The notes under the pieces were generated by a model. It was not told the origin of the DNA. It worked only from the letters and a program-made list of their open reading frames with translations, and searched no databases. Positions 39,887 through 47,768 of a DNA stretch of 64,000 nt are shown here, piece after piece; the stretch's first letter is position 1, and each line of letters starts with the position of its first letter. Source of the DNA: Streptomyces sp. R302. GTDB taxonomy: Bacteria > Actinomycetota > Actinomycetes > Streptomycetales > Streptomycetaceae. Both the position numbers and the translations under genes were made by a program. The DNA is taken from the NCBI RefSeq assembly GCF_012927245.1, contig NZ_JABBGE010000003.1, forward strand, positions 248,001 to 312,000, written 5' to 3'.

Positions 39887-41200
39887 TCAGCCCCGGTTGG
39901 TGACGGTGGGGCCGACGTCGACGAAGCCGGGCTTCTGGGCGACGAGCCGGCCCTGCCTGACCACCTGGAACGTCACCTCGTGGTTGACGATCCTGGGGAA
40001 GTCGGGGGCGCCGAGCAGGTCCTCGTACATCCAGCGCAGCGGCGGGGTGAGGCCGCCGGTGTCCACGCGGGCGCCGTGGTCGAGGGCCTGCGTGATGCGC
40101 GCGCTGGTGATCGTGTCGGTGTCGAGGGACTCGATGACCTGCTTGAGGACGGTGTACGCGATCCAGGTGGTCTGCACGCCGGTGTCGGTCGGGTCGACCC
40201 GGTTGTCGGCGAAGGCGTGCTCCTTGACGACCTTGCGCATCGGATCCCAGCTCTTGTCGGCCGCCTCCGGGTACCAGCCGGTGACGTAGGCGCCCTCGAA
40301 GGGGCTGCGGGCGCCGCCGGTGCGGTCGATGACGGGCTGGCCGACGCTGCCGAGGACGGACGAGATCCGGATCGCGGGCCGGTCGTCGGAGTCGGTGCCG
40401 GTGTCGGTGTCGGACGTGGAGTCGTCGGCCTGGGCGCCGCCGGTGGCCGCCGGGAGGCGCCGGAAGGAGTCGAAGAAGGTCTGGGTCCGCTCGCCGAGGA
40501 CGGCGGCGACGCAGCCGTCCTCCGTGCCGGCCTTGTCGCGGGCGCGGGTGGCCTGGGTGGTGTACTCGGTGGCGTCCTCGACGGCCGGGATGTCGACGGC
40601 GCCGCGCTTGCTCGCCTTCTTCAGGCCGGCGTCGAGCAGCTTGGGCAGCCGGTCGCCGGCGAGGGTGTCGGGGCGGACCAGGGAGACCTTGCCGCAGTCC
40701 GCCGCCAACTGCATGCCGTGGCCGGCGAGCAGCGCGGCGAGGCCGCCGTTGACGGGGTACGAGAGGGGGCTGGTGAACTCGTCCTCGGTGATGCCGTAGC
40801 CCCCGATGTAGGGGATGCCGGCGGCTTCGAGGGGGGCCATGAAGGCGCGGCCGTTCTGGCTGTACGAACCCACGACGGCGACGGCCTTCTCGCGTACGGC
40901 GCGACGGGCGCAGGTGGCGGCGCCGGTGGGGGTGTTCTGTTCGTTGCAGGTGAGGACGCGCAGTTCGTGGCCGTCGATGCCGCCCTGGGAGTTCACCCAG
41001 CGGGCGTACGTCTGGGCCATGGCGGGCATGCCGGGCATGTTGGTCGCACGGGTCTGGTCGGGGGCCCAGGTCATCACCGTGACGGGCTCCCTGGAGCCCC
41101 CCGTGGCACCAGGGAGCACGCCACACCCGGTGAGGAACGACGCGCCGGCCGCCGCGGCGGTGACGGACGCGAGGAGAGTGGACAGTCGCCTACCGGTCAT
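39887..41200 (-). CDS. Branched-chain-amino-acid-type substrate-binding lipoprotein
   Basis: 437 residues. The signal sequence ends in the lipobox LTGC (SFLTGCGVLPG). The mature part is a periplasmic-binding-protein type 1 fold: MPAMAQTYARWVNSQGGIDG, VVGSYSQNGRAFMAPLEAAG, GAYVTGWYPEAADKSWDPMR. A Ser/Thr/Asp-rich loop (DDSTSDTDTGTDSDDR) interrupts it. No permease or ATPase genes are adjacent, so it may be a sensor or serve a transporter elsewhere. ATG 41200 is chosen; GTG 41206, two codons upstream, is a fair alternative with GAGG before it. Confidence 0.83.
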   Translation of the reverse strand: MTGRRLSTLLASVTAAAAGASFLTGCGVLPGATGGSREPVTVMTWAPDQTRATNMPGMPAMAQTYARWVNSQGGIDGHELRVLTCNEQNTPTGAATCARRAVREKAVAVVGSYSQNGRAFMAPLEAAGIPYIGGYGITEDEFTSPLSYPVNGGLAALLAGHGMQLAADCGKVSLVRPDTLAGDRLPKLLDAGLKKASKRGAVDIPAVEDATEYTTQATRARDKAGTEDGCVAAVLGERTQTFFDSFRRLPAATGGAQADDSTSDTDTGTDSDDRPAIRISSVLGSVGQPVIDRTGGARSPFEGAYVTGWYPEAADKSWDPMRKVVKEHAFADNRVDPTDTGVQTTWIAYTVLKQVIESLDTDTITSARITQALDHGARVDTGGLTPPLRWMYEDLLGAPDFPRIVNHEVTFQVVRQGRLVAQKPGFVDVGPTVTNRG

Positions 41201-41331
41201 GGGCACGCACGATTCCGCCTCATGGGTAACGCGGGAGTGTGCGCCGTTCAACGGAGGGTGACCTGGAGGTGAATTACGGGGGGCGAGGGCTCTAAGAGGA
41301 GGGGGTTAGTCCGGTTGTCGGTGGGCGACCG

Positions 41332-41337
41332 TACGAT
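41332..41337 (+). promoter_or_regulatory. Probable -10 of a leaderless transcript
   Basis: TACGAT ends 7 bases before ATG 41344. No Shine-Dalgarno lies between, so this is consistent with leaderless expression of the SCO4402-family gene. Confidence 0.45.
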
Positions 41338-41343
41338 CGGACG

Positions 41344-41895
41344 ATGTCCAGTACCGCGTCCAGTACCGCGTCCAGCGCAGCCTCCAGTACCGCCTCCGGT
41401 ACCGCCTCCGGTTCGGTCAGCTCTTCCCGTCGCGGGCGTCGCTCCTCCACCATGGGCGGCATGCCGCTCAACGACATGCCGTGGTGGCGCTGGCGCACGA
41501 ATGTGCGATCGGCGCTGCACATGCTCTCCGATCCCGCGTTCCACCAGTCCGTCTGGCTCGCCGGCCAGGAGGGGTACGGGGACGTCACCGACGCCGTCTA
41601 CCGGCTCGTCGAGGACACCTGGCTCGACAACTGGTCCGCCGAGAAGTACGTCGGCGCGATCTTCCGCGACTCGGGGGAGGCGCAGCTCGTGGACCTCGCG
41701 GTCCTGAGGGTGCTGCGGATCCTGCACCAGGTCGGTCCCGACGCGCCCGTCTCCGCGTACCTGGAGCACCCGGGCTGGCCCGAGGCGGTCCGCGCGGCGC
41801 GCGAGGCGCACGTGCGGCTCGCGACGGCCGACGGGGACGACCCGGACGTGCCGCCGCGCTCGCTCGACGTGCTGAGGCTCCTCACGCGCGCGTGA
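41344..41895 (+). CDS. SCO4402-family conserved protein
   Basis: 183 residues. The family core starts at MGGMPLNDMPWWRWRTNVRS and continues with LVEDTWLDNWSAEKYVGAIF and VGPDAPVSAYLEHPGWPEAV; function is unknown. In front is a 36-residue Ser/Thr/Ala extension encoded by 12-bp DNA repeats (41347-41415). ATG 41344 has a leaderless-type -10; if translation starts at ATG 41452 instead, the repeats would be 5' leader. Located beside purU, as SCO4402/SCO4403 in S. coelicolor (recollection). Confidence 0.8.
   Translation: MSSTASSTASSAASSTASGTASGSVSSSRRGRRSSTMGGMPLNDMPWWRWRTNVRSALHMLSDPAFHQSVWLAGQEGYGDVTDAVYRLVEDTWLDNWSAEKYVGAIFRDSGEAQLVDLAVLRVLRILHQVGPDAPVSAYLEHPGWPEAVRAAREAHVRLATADGDDPDVPPRSLDVLRLLTRA
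41347..41415 (+). repeat. 12-bp tandem repeats encoding SSTA units
   Basis: Five and a half units of TCCAGTACCGCG and variants start three bases after ATG 41344 and encode SSTA-SSTA-SSAA-SSTA-SGTA-SGS. Confidence 0.85.
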
Positions 41896-41968
41896 CGCCC
41901 GGTGGACGGGGTGTTCCGGAGGGCGGACGGGGTGCGGGCCGGACCGTGCGGTGTGGCACGCTGTCCGG

Positions 41969-42820
41969 ATGACCGACCAGTACGTCCTCACCATCTCGTG
42001 CCCGGACAAGCAGGGCATCGTGCACGCCGTGTCGAGCTACCTCTTCATCACCGGATGCAACATCGAGGACAGTCAGCAGTTCGGAGACCGCGACACCGGT
42101 CTCTTCTTCATGCGGGTCCACTTCTCGGCGGAGGCGCCGGTGACGGTGGAGAAGCTGCGGGCCAGTTTCGCGGCGGTGGGCGACTCCTTCCAGATGGACT
42201 GGCAGATCCACCGCGCCGACGAGCGCATGCGGGTCGTGCTGATGGTCTCGAAGTTCGGCCACTGCCTGAACGACCTGCTCTTCCGGTCGTCCATCGGGGC
42301 GCTGCCCGTCGAGATCGTCGCGGTCGTCTCCAACCACACGGACTTCGCGGAGCTCGTCGCCTCGTACGACATCCCCTTCCGGCACATTCCCGTGACGAAG
42401 GAGACGAAGGCGGAGGCGGAGGCGGAGCTGCTCGCGCTCGTCGAGGAGTCGAACGTCGAGCTGGTCGTGCTCGCGCGGTACATGCAGGTGCTGTCGGACG
42501 AGCTGTGCAAGCGGCTGTCCGGGCGGATCATCAACATCCACCACTCGTTCCTGCCGAGCTTCAAGGGCGCGAAGCCGTATCACCAGGCGCATGCGCGGGG
42601 TGTGAAGCTCATCGGGGCGACGGCGCACTATGTCACGGCGGACCTCGACGAGGGGCCGATCATCGAGCAGGAGGTCGAGCGGGTCGGTCACGAGGTGACG
42701 CCGGACCAGCTTGTCGCGATCGGGCGCGACGTGGAGTGCCAGGCGCTGGCGCGGGCCGTCAAGTGGCACGCCGAGCGTCGCATCCTCCCCAACGGCCGCC
42801 GCACCGTCATCTTCACCTGA
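41969..42820 (+). CDS. purU: Formyltetrahydrofolate deformylase
   Basis: 283 residues. Hydrolyses 10-formyl-tetrahydrofolate to formate and tetrahydrofolate, balancing one-carbon pools for purine synthesis. An N-terminal ACT domain (about 1-80, VLTISCPDKQGIVHAVSSYL) precedes the formyltransferase fold with the catalytic set in INIHHSFLPSFKGAKPY (Asn, His) and TAHYVTADLDEGPII (Asp). Full length. A repeat block begins 15-30 bp after its stop. Confidence 0.95.
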   Translation: MTDQYVLTISCPDKQGIVHAVSSYLFITGCNIEDSQQFGDRDTGLFFMRVHFSAEAPVTVEKLRASFAAVGDSFQMDWQIHRADERMRVVLMVSKFGHCLNDLLFRSSIGALPVEIVAVVSNHTDFAELVASYDIPFRHIPVTKETKAEAEAELLALVEESNVELVVLARYMQVLSDELCKRLSGRIINIHHSFLPSFKGAKPYHQAHARGVKLIGATAHYVTADLDEGPIIEQEVERVGHEVTPDQLVAIGRDVECQALARAVKWHAERRILPNGRRTVIFT

Positions 42821-42845
42821 CCCCACGACACCCACACCGCCAGCC

Positions 42846-43068
42846 TCCGCCGGAACGTATGCCCACCCGCCACCGCCGTTCCGTTGTGGGCATACGTTCC
42901 GCTAGGGCGGAACGGGTGGGCACAACGGAACGGCACCGTTAGCGGGTGCTTCCGCTTCTGCGCCTGGACCCGCACCGGTACGGAGCCGTACATCGTGGTG
43001 CGGGTTCAGGCGCAGGAAGCCGAGGCGCGGCAGGGGGCGCCGTCCCTGTGCCCACCCGTCCCGCCCTA
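42846..43068. repeat. Compound hairpin repeat, inverted copy of the 8.8-9.05 kb element
   Basis: Bases 42873-42978 are identical over 106 positions to the reverse complement of 8943-9048. The similarity continues on to about 43090, matching 8835-8942 with a few changes. Two opposed hairpin units (around 42890-42925 and 43040-43090) flank a middle in which CCGCACC and GGTGCGGG arms pair. Non-coding. Confidence 0.9.
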
Positions 43069-43525
43069 GCGGGACGTATGCCCACAGGGACGCCGGGTGC
43101 GGCCCCGCACCGGGGCTGGGCGCCGCCCTAGCGGGACGTATGGCCACAGGGACGCCGGGTGCCACCCGCACCAGGGTCAGGCCCCGCGCCGGACCCCAGG
43201 GTGGGCGCCGCCCTTGCGGGACGTATGCCCGCAGGGACGGCGGGCGTGCTGCCCGCACCGGGGCCAGGCCCCGCGCCGGACCCCAGGGTGGGCATCGCCC
43301 TAGCGGGACGCCTGCCCACACGGGGGTGCGGCGAGGGCGCCACCCGCACCGGGGCCTGGCCCCCAAGCCGGGACCCCAGGGTGGGGACCGCCCGTGCGGG
43401 ACGTATGCCCGCAGGGGTGCCGGGCGCGCAGGCCGCACCGGCGCCTGTGGGCGCGCCCGTTCACGTGGCGCAGCCCGCAGCGGGGCAGGGACCCGGGGTG
43501 GGTGCTGCCCTAGTGGAGGTGTTGT
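43069..43525. repeat. Tandem 85-93-bp GC-rich repeats
   Basis: The motif GCGGGACG recurs at 43069, 43131, 43216, 43303 and 43396. Units carry CGCACCGGGGCC and GCGCCGGACCCCAGGGTGGG segments. It lies between purU and the convergent anti-sigma gene. Related in style and partly in sequence to the array at 8198-8610. Confidence 0.8.
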
Positions 43526-43533
43526 GTGGGTGG

Positions 43534-44748
43534 TTATAGGTGGCTCAGGGAGGCGGCGGCTGCCAGGACGTCTTGGATGGCTTGGCGGTCGCCGGTTTGG
43601 CCGGCGGCGGCTTCTTCGGGGGTGATGCGGCCCGCCACCAGCTGGCAGAACTCGACGCCGTCCAGGGCGACCTGCGCGACCGTGTGGTCGGGGGAGCCGA
43701 GGGCCGCCGGCGAGTCCAGGGCGATGTACCAGTGGCCGCCGCCCGCGCCCTCGACCTCCAGGTGGAGCGAGCGGCCCGGCGCGCCCGCCGTGACGAGGTG
43801 GCGGGAAGGCGCCGCCCGGCCCGTGCGGCGGCGGTGGGCGACGGCGGCCGGCAGGAGGCGGGCCGCCAGGTCGATCATGCCGTGGAGGTGCGGGCCGCTC
43901 GGCGGGTCGTACGGGTAGGCCACCGCGTTCGCGATGTCGTCCGCGTGGAGCCAGCACTCGAAGGCCCGTTCCAGCAGGGCGTCCTTCAGGGGGAGGGCGA
44001 AGTCGCCGTAGGTCACCGTCAGGTCGGCCACTTCGCGGCCTGCGAAGGAGACCGTGCGGATCAGGGTGTGGCTCTGGTCCCGCCACGGGGCCCGGAGGGA
44101 GCGGTTCGGCGGGCGGGTGAGGGAGGACCAGAAGGTTTCCGTGCGTTGGGTGGGGGTGAGTTCCGGGGACGTGTCGGGGCCCAGGGGGTCCGTGAGGCCG
44201 AGCGCGCCCGACACCAGGCCGTCCACCGCCAGGAGGTGGCCGATCACGCCCGCGACCGTCGACTTCCGCCGGACCGGGCGGTCGTCCTCGTGCCACTTGA
44301 GCCGGACCGGCGCGTGCCACTCCGACTCGCCGATGTCCCGGAGCAGCGCGTCGAGCCGGGCGGTCTCCGCGTCGTACGGCGTCGCCCACGCGGGCACCGG
44401 GATGCGGGCGGGGCGGCGGCCCAGGCAGTTCTCCAGGACGCGGGAGCGGAGCAGCGGGTCCAGGTCGAGGTCGCGGTCCTCGTGGAGCAGCGCCACCGCG
44501 TCCCGTAGCCGGAGGGCTTCGTCCGCGCACGGGGCGCAGATCGTCAGATGGTCCTCGACCGCCTTCGTCTCCGCCGTCGAGCACGCCGACAGGGCCCACG
44601 CCCCGAGGAGGGACTTGAGCACGGTGTGGGAGAGGACCGGCGGCTCGGCGTGGTCGGCGAGGTCGGCGTGATCGTCGGCCGACTCCCTCGGAGCCGGTAT
44701 CCATGGGGCGCGTGCGAGGTCGTCGTCCTCGCCGTTCGCCGCCGTCAC
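43534..44748 (-). CDS. Anti-sigma zinc-finger domain fused to a maleylpyruvate-isomerase-like (MDMPI) domain
   Basis: 404 residues. Residues about 35-85 contain a zinc-finger anti-sigma motif (LSACSTAETKAVEDHLTICA followed by PCADEA, H-x3-C-x2-C type). The rest is a DinB/MDMPI fold: LDALLRDIGESEWHAPVRL, VAGVIGHLLAVDGLVSGALG, ECWLHADDIANAVAYP. GTG 44748 overlaps the sigma-factor stop (GTGA), so the two are co-translated and this protein most likely holds the sigma factor inactive. The MDMPI part suggests thiol (mycothiol) or metal sensing; that is inference. No membrane helix is visible, so it is probably a soluble anti-sigma factor. Confidence 0.83.
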   Translation of the reverse strand: MTAANGEDDDLARAPWIPAPRESADDHADLADHAEPPVLSHTVLKSLLGAWALSACSTAETKAVEDHLTICAPCADEALRLRDAVALLHEDRDLDLDPLLRSRVLENCLGRRPARIPVPAWATPYDAETARLDALLRDIGESEWHAPVRLKWHEDDRPVRRKSTVAGVIGHLLAVDGLVSGALGLTDPLGPDTSPELTPTQRTETFWSSLTRPPNRSLRAPWRDQSHTLIRTVSFAGREVADLTVTYGDFALPLKDALLERAFECWLHADDIANAVAYPYDPPSGPHLHGMIDLAARLLPAAVAHRRRTGRAAPSRHLVTAGAPGRSLHLEVEGAGGGHWYIALDSPAALGSPDHTVAQVALDGVEFCQLVAGRITPEEAAAGQTGDRQAIQDVLAAAASLSHL

Positions 44749-45323
44749 AGCGCACGCCCGTAGCCGCCCGGCGGTCCGTCGAGCGGGCGGGTGTTGGCCG
44801 AGGAGAGGAGCTGGAGGCCGAGCCGGAGCCGGCGTCTGGCCTCCTCGTGGCTGATCGACAGGTCGGCGGCGGTCTGGCGGTAGTCCCGCCGCTGGAAGTA
44901 CGCCAGTTCGAGCGCCTTGCGGAGCGGGGTCGGCATGGAGGTGACGATGTAGTCGGCGCGGGCGGCGACGGAGGCCCGGCGCACCTTGGCCTCCAGCTCC
45001 TCCGCCGAGCCGATGCCGGTCTCCGCGTACGCCGTCGCCTCGGTCTGGCGCAGCCGGTGCACGGCGGTCCGCTGGGCCACCCCGGCCACCCAGGAGCGCA
45101 GATTGCCCTGCCGAGGGTCGTACGCCTCCGGGTTCTCCCAGATGTAGCCGAAGACCTCCCGGGTGACCTGGTCGGCCGCCTGGTCGTCGTCGAGGACGCG
45201 GTGGGCGAGGCTGTGCACGAGGGAGGCGTAGCGGTCGTACAGCTCGCCGAGGGCCGCGGCCTCGCCGCGCGCGAGCCGCTGCTGCATCCTGCGGTCCCAG
45301 CGCGGTGGTGTGTCCGTCGCCAT
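44745..45323 (-). CDS. ECF-type RNA polymerase sigma factor
   Basis: 192 residues. Sigma region 2 covers AALGELYDRYASLVHSLAHR to EVFGYIWENPEAYDPRQGNL, and region 4 covers MPTPLRKALELAYFQRRDYR to LSISHEEARRRLRLGLQLL. GGAGGG lies 5 bases before ATG 45323, which excludes the Thr-rich upstream extension. It is followed by its anti-sigma gene and divergent from a STAS-domain gene. I recall a similar sigma/anti-anti-sigma neighbourhood at SCO4409-SCO4410. Confidence 0.88.
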   Translation of the reverse strand: MATDTPPRWDRRMQQRLARGEAAALGELYDRYASLVHSLAHRVLDDDQAADQVTREVFGYIWENPEAYDPRQGNLRSWVAGVAQRTAVHRLRQTEATAYAETGIGSAEELEAKVRRASVAARADYIVTSMPTPLRKALELAYFQRRDYRQTAADLSISHEEARRRLRLGLQLLSSANTRPLDGPPGGYGRAL

Positions 45324-45565
45324 CCGAGCCCTCCGCCTTCCGCGTCGCCTTGCCGTTGTCGTTGTCGTTGCCGTCGTCGCCGTACCGTTGTCGGTTCCTG
45401 TTTCGTCCTGTCCGGTCCGGTCCTCCACCCCAAACTAGTGCGAGGCGCCGACGACGCACGCTCGTTTGCCGCAAGTACGGCCTCCCCACGGGAGCGGATG
45501 GTAAGGAAAGCGTCATACCGGGCGAGGGGGGTTTCGGCGGGGCGTCGCGGGGCAGGCGCCCGTCC

Positions 45566-46009
45566 GTGACGACGATCGAGGCCGACGAGGACGACCGCGC
45601 CGGATGGACGGTGCTGCGCCTGCGCGGTGAGCTGGACCTGCTGACCTCGCCCCGGGTACGGCGGCGGGTCCACGACGCCGTGGCCGCCGGCCGGCACCAT
45701 CTCGTCGTCGACCTCTCCGGGGTGCGGTTCTGCGATTCCAGCGGGATCGGCGTGCTCGTCGCCGCCCGCCGGCTGCTGCGTTCCTGCGGCGGACGGCTGC
45801 GGATCGTCCTCCCCGAGGCGGGGGAGGGGCACGGGCATGTGACCCGGGTGTTCGCCGCGCTCGGGGTGACCCGGCTCTTCGAGGTGTACGAGGACGTGCC
45901 CGCGGCCCTCGCGGGCGAGCCGGCCGCCTCCGTCCCCGCCCCGGCCGCCGTCCCTACTCCGCTCCCCCCGCTCCCCCCGGTGCCTCCGCTGCCCCGAACC
46001 GCTCCCTGA
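45566..46009 (+). CDS. STAS-domain anti-sigma factor antagonist
   Basis: 147 residues. The STAS core has LRGELDLLTSPRVRRRVHDA and the phosphorylatable serine in VRFCDSSGIGVLV. The last 30 residues are Ala/Pro-rich (PAAVPTPLPPLPPVPPLPRT) and are encoded in the part that overlaps the convergent CoA-ligase gene by 56 bp. The start GTG 45566 gives a normal STAS N-terminus. Placed 242 bp from the divergent sigma/anti-sigma operon, it may complete a partner-switching module, although a zinc-finger anti-sigma is not the usual STAS partner. Confidence 0.83.
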   Translation: MTTIEADEDDRAGWTVLRLRGELDLLTSPRVRRRVHDAVAAGRHHLVVDLSGVRFCDSSGIGVLVAARRLLRSCGGRLRIVLPEAGEGHGHVTRVFAALGVTRLFEVYEDVPAALAGEPAASVPAPAAVPTPLPPLPPVPPLPRTAP

Positions 46010-47567
46010 GCCGGTACTTCAGCACCTTCCGCAGGGTCTCGTTGCGCGGCAGGGCGTCCACCACCTCCAGTTGTTCCGGCAGCTTGTGGACGGAGAGCCC
46101 GGCCGCGCGAAGGAAGGCCGTCAGCCCCTCCAGGGTGAGCGGCGCGGCGCCCTCGGGCTGCTCGACGACCGCGCAGACCCGTTCGCCGCGCTCGGGGTCG
46201 GGGAGGCCGATGACGGCGGCGTCGCCGACGGCCGGGTGCTCGTGGAGGAGGTCCTCGATCTCCTTGGCCGAGATGTTCTCGCCTTTGCGGATGATGATGT
46301 CCTTCACCCGCCCGGTGAGGACGAGGTGCCCGCTCGGGGTCAGGTGCCCGACGTCGCCGGTGATGAGGAAGCCGTCCTCGTCGAAGGCGGCGGCGGTCTG
46401 CGCCGGGTCGAGGTAGCCGCGGCAGACGGCCTCGCCCCGGAGCCGTATCTCGCCGCCGTCGGTGACGCGGATCTCCATCGCGGCGGGCGGCCGGCCCTCG
46501 GTGGTGGCGAGGTTGTCGACGGTGTCCTCGGGATCGCCCATGGTGATCATGGGGACCTCGGTCATGCCGTAGCCGTGGGTGAGCTGGCAGCCCAGCTCCT
46601 TGCGGACGGCGTGGTAGACCTCCGGCGGTTTGGGCGCGCCGCCGCCCGCGAGCAGCCGGAGGGTGGGGATGACGGGCTCGCCGGGGTTCTTGCGCTGTTC
46701 GGCGAGGAACATCGAGTAGAAGGCGGTGGAGCCGCCGGCGACGGTGACCCCGTGCCTGCGGTACTCGGCCAGCGAGGCGGGCAGCGCGAACTGTTCGAGC
46801 ATCACGGCGGGGAAGCCGTACAGCAGCAGCATCACCGTGTAGTCGGGCCCGGCGATGTGCGCGTACGGGAAGGCCATCGAGCCGACGTCGGCGGCGGTCA
46901 GGCGCAGGGCGTGGGCGAGGCAGGCGCCGCCCGCGAGCAGCGAACGGTCCGTGTGCAGCACGCCCTTGGGGTCCGAGGTGGTGCCGGACGTCCAGTAGAT
47001 CCAGCGGACGTCGGTGCCGGAGGCGGGCGGCGGGGGGAGGACCGCCGGGTCGCCGTCGGGGAGGTCCTCGGAGCCGTACGCCGGGAAGACGCCGCGCGCG
47101 CCGAGCCGCCGGGCCATCTCCGCGTGGTCGAAGCCGCGCCAGACGCCGGGCACGGCGAAGTACTCGGCCCGGGACTCGCGCAGCGCGAAGCCGACCTCCT
47201 TGTCCCGGTAGAACGGGATGACGGGGGTCTGTACGGCTCCGAGCCTGGCGAGCGCGAAGGAGAGCACCGCCGTCTCGATCCTGGTCGGCAGCTGCCAGGC
47301 GACGACCGTGCCGGGCCGGACGCCCATGGCGTGGAGGCCGGCGGCGCAGCGCTCGGCGCGCTCGCGCAGCCCGCCGAAGGTGAGGACGCGGTCCTCCTGG
47401 AGCAGGACGGGCCGGTCGGGGGTGAGCGCGGCCCGGCGCTCGACGAGCTCCCAGAGCGTCCGGGAGGCACCCAGGTCGTATGCGGTCTCGGTCTCGGTCC
47501 CGGCTCCGGTCTCGGTCCCGGCTCCGGTCTCGGTCCCGGTTTCGGTTCCGGTCAGGCTCTCCGTCAC
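45954..47567 (-). CDS. AMP-dependent acyl-CoA synthetase
   Basis: 537 residues, ANL fold, activating a carboxylic acid to its CoA ester. Visible motifs: YWTSGTTSDPKGVLHT (P-loop-like), HGYGMTEVPMITMG, FLITGDVGHLTPSGHLVLTG (hinge aspartate) and the C-terminal NETLRKVLKYRLRE with the catalytic lysine region. The N-terminal 30 residues are a Thr/Glu/Gly low-complexity run encoded by 18-bp repeats. GGGAG precedes GTG 47567. The -10 TAGGGT on the minus strand abuts operator copy A at 47591-47605, so it likely shares regulation with the divergent amidohydrolase/acyl-CoA dehydrogenase operon. Confidence 0.88.
   Translation of the reverse strand: MTESLTGTETGTETGAGTETGAGTETETAYDLGASRTLWELVERRAALTPDRPVLLQEDRVLTFGGLRERAERCAAGLHAMGVRPGTVVAWQLPTRIETAVLSFALARLGAVQTPVIPFYRDKEVGFALRESRAEYFAVPGVWRGFDHAEMARRLGARGVFPAYGSEDLPDGDPAVLPPPPASGTDVRWIYWTSGTTSDPKGVLHTDRSLLAGGACLAHALRLTAADVGSMAFPYAHIAGPDYTVMLLLYGFPAVMLEQFALPASLAEYRRHGVTVAGGSTAFYSMFLAEQRKNPGEPVIPTLRLLAGGGAPKPPEVYHAVRKELGCQLTHGYGMTEVPMITMGDPEDTVDNLATTEGRPPAAMEIRVTDGGEIRLRGEAVCRGYLDPAQTAAAFDEDGFLITGDVGHLTPSGHLVLTGRVKDIIIRKGENISAKEIEDLLHEHPAVGDAAVIGLPDPERGERVCAVVEQPEGAAPLTLEGLTAFLRAAGLSVHKLPEQLEVVDALPRNETLRKVLKYRLRERFGAAEAPGGAGGAE
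47484..47552 (-). repeat. 18-bp tandem repeats at the CoA-ligase N-terminus
   Basis: GGTCTCGGTCCCGGCTCC-type units (plus-strand view) repeat about three times and encode alternating TETGAG residues. Confidence 0.75.
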
Positions 47568-47590
47568 GGCGACTCCCTAGCCGACCCTAT

Positions 47591-47605
47591 CTGACTGTCC
47601 GTCAG
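47591..47605. promoter_or_regulatory. Operator copy A of the CoA-catabolic regulon
   Basis: CTGACTGTCCGTCAG, one base from the palindrome CTGACGGWCCGTCAG shared by four promoters. It lies one base upstream of the minus-strand -10 TAGGGT of the CoA-ligase gene. Confidence 0.65.
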
Positions 47606-47738
47606 GTGGTGGGGAGAGCGTAGGGGGCGGATCCCCGCCGGTCCAGAGGTGCGACCGGGGTCCTCGCGCCCCACTCGCGCGCGCCGGTGGGTACTACCCA
47701 TGCCCACTCGGAGGCGTTAGCTTGAGGGGGGTCAGGAT

Positions 47739-47753
47739 CTGACGATCCATCAG
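47739..47753. promoter_or_regulatory. Operator copy B of the CoA-catabolic regulon
   Basis: CTGACGATCCATCAG, two bases from the shared palindrome, lying 15 bp before ATG 47769 and just upstream of its GAGGAGG ribosome site. Confidence 0.6.
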
Positions 47754-47768
47754 ATTTGAGGAGGGGTC

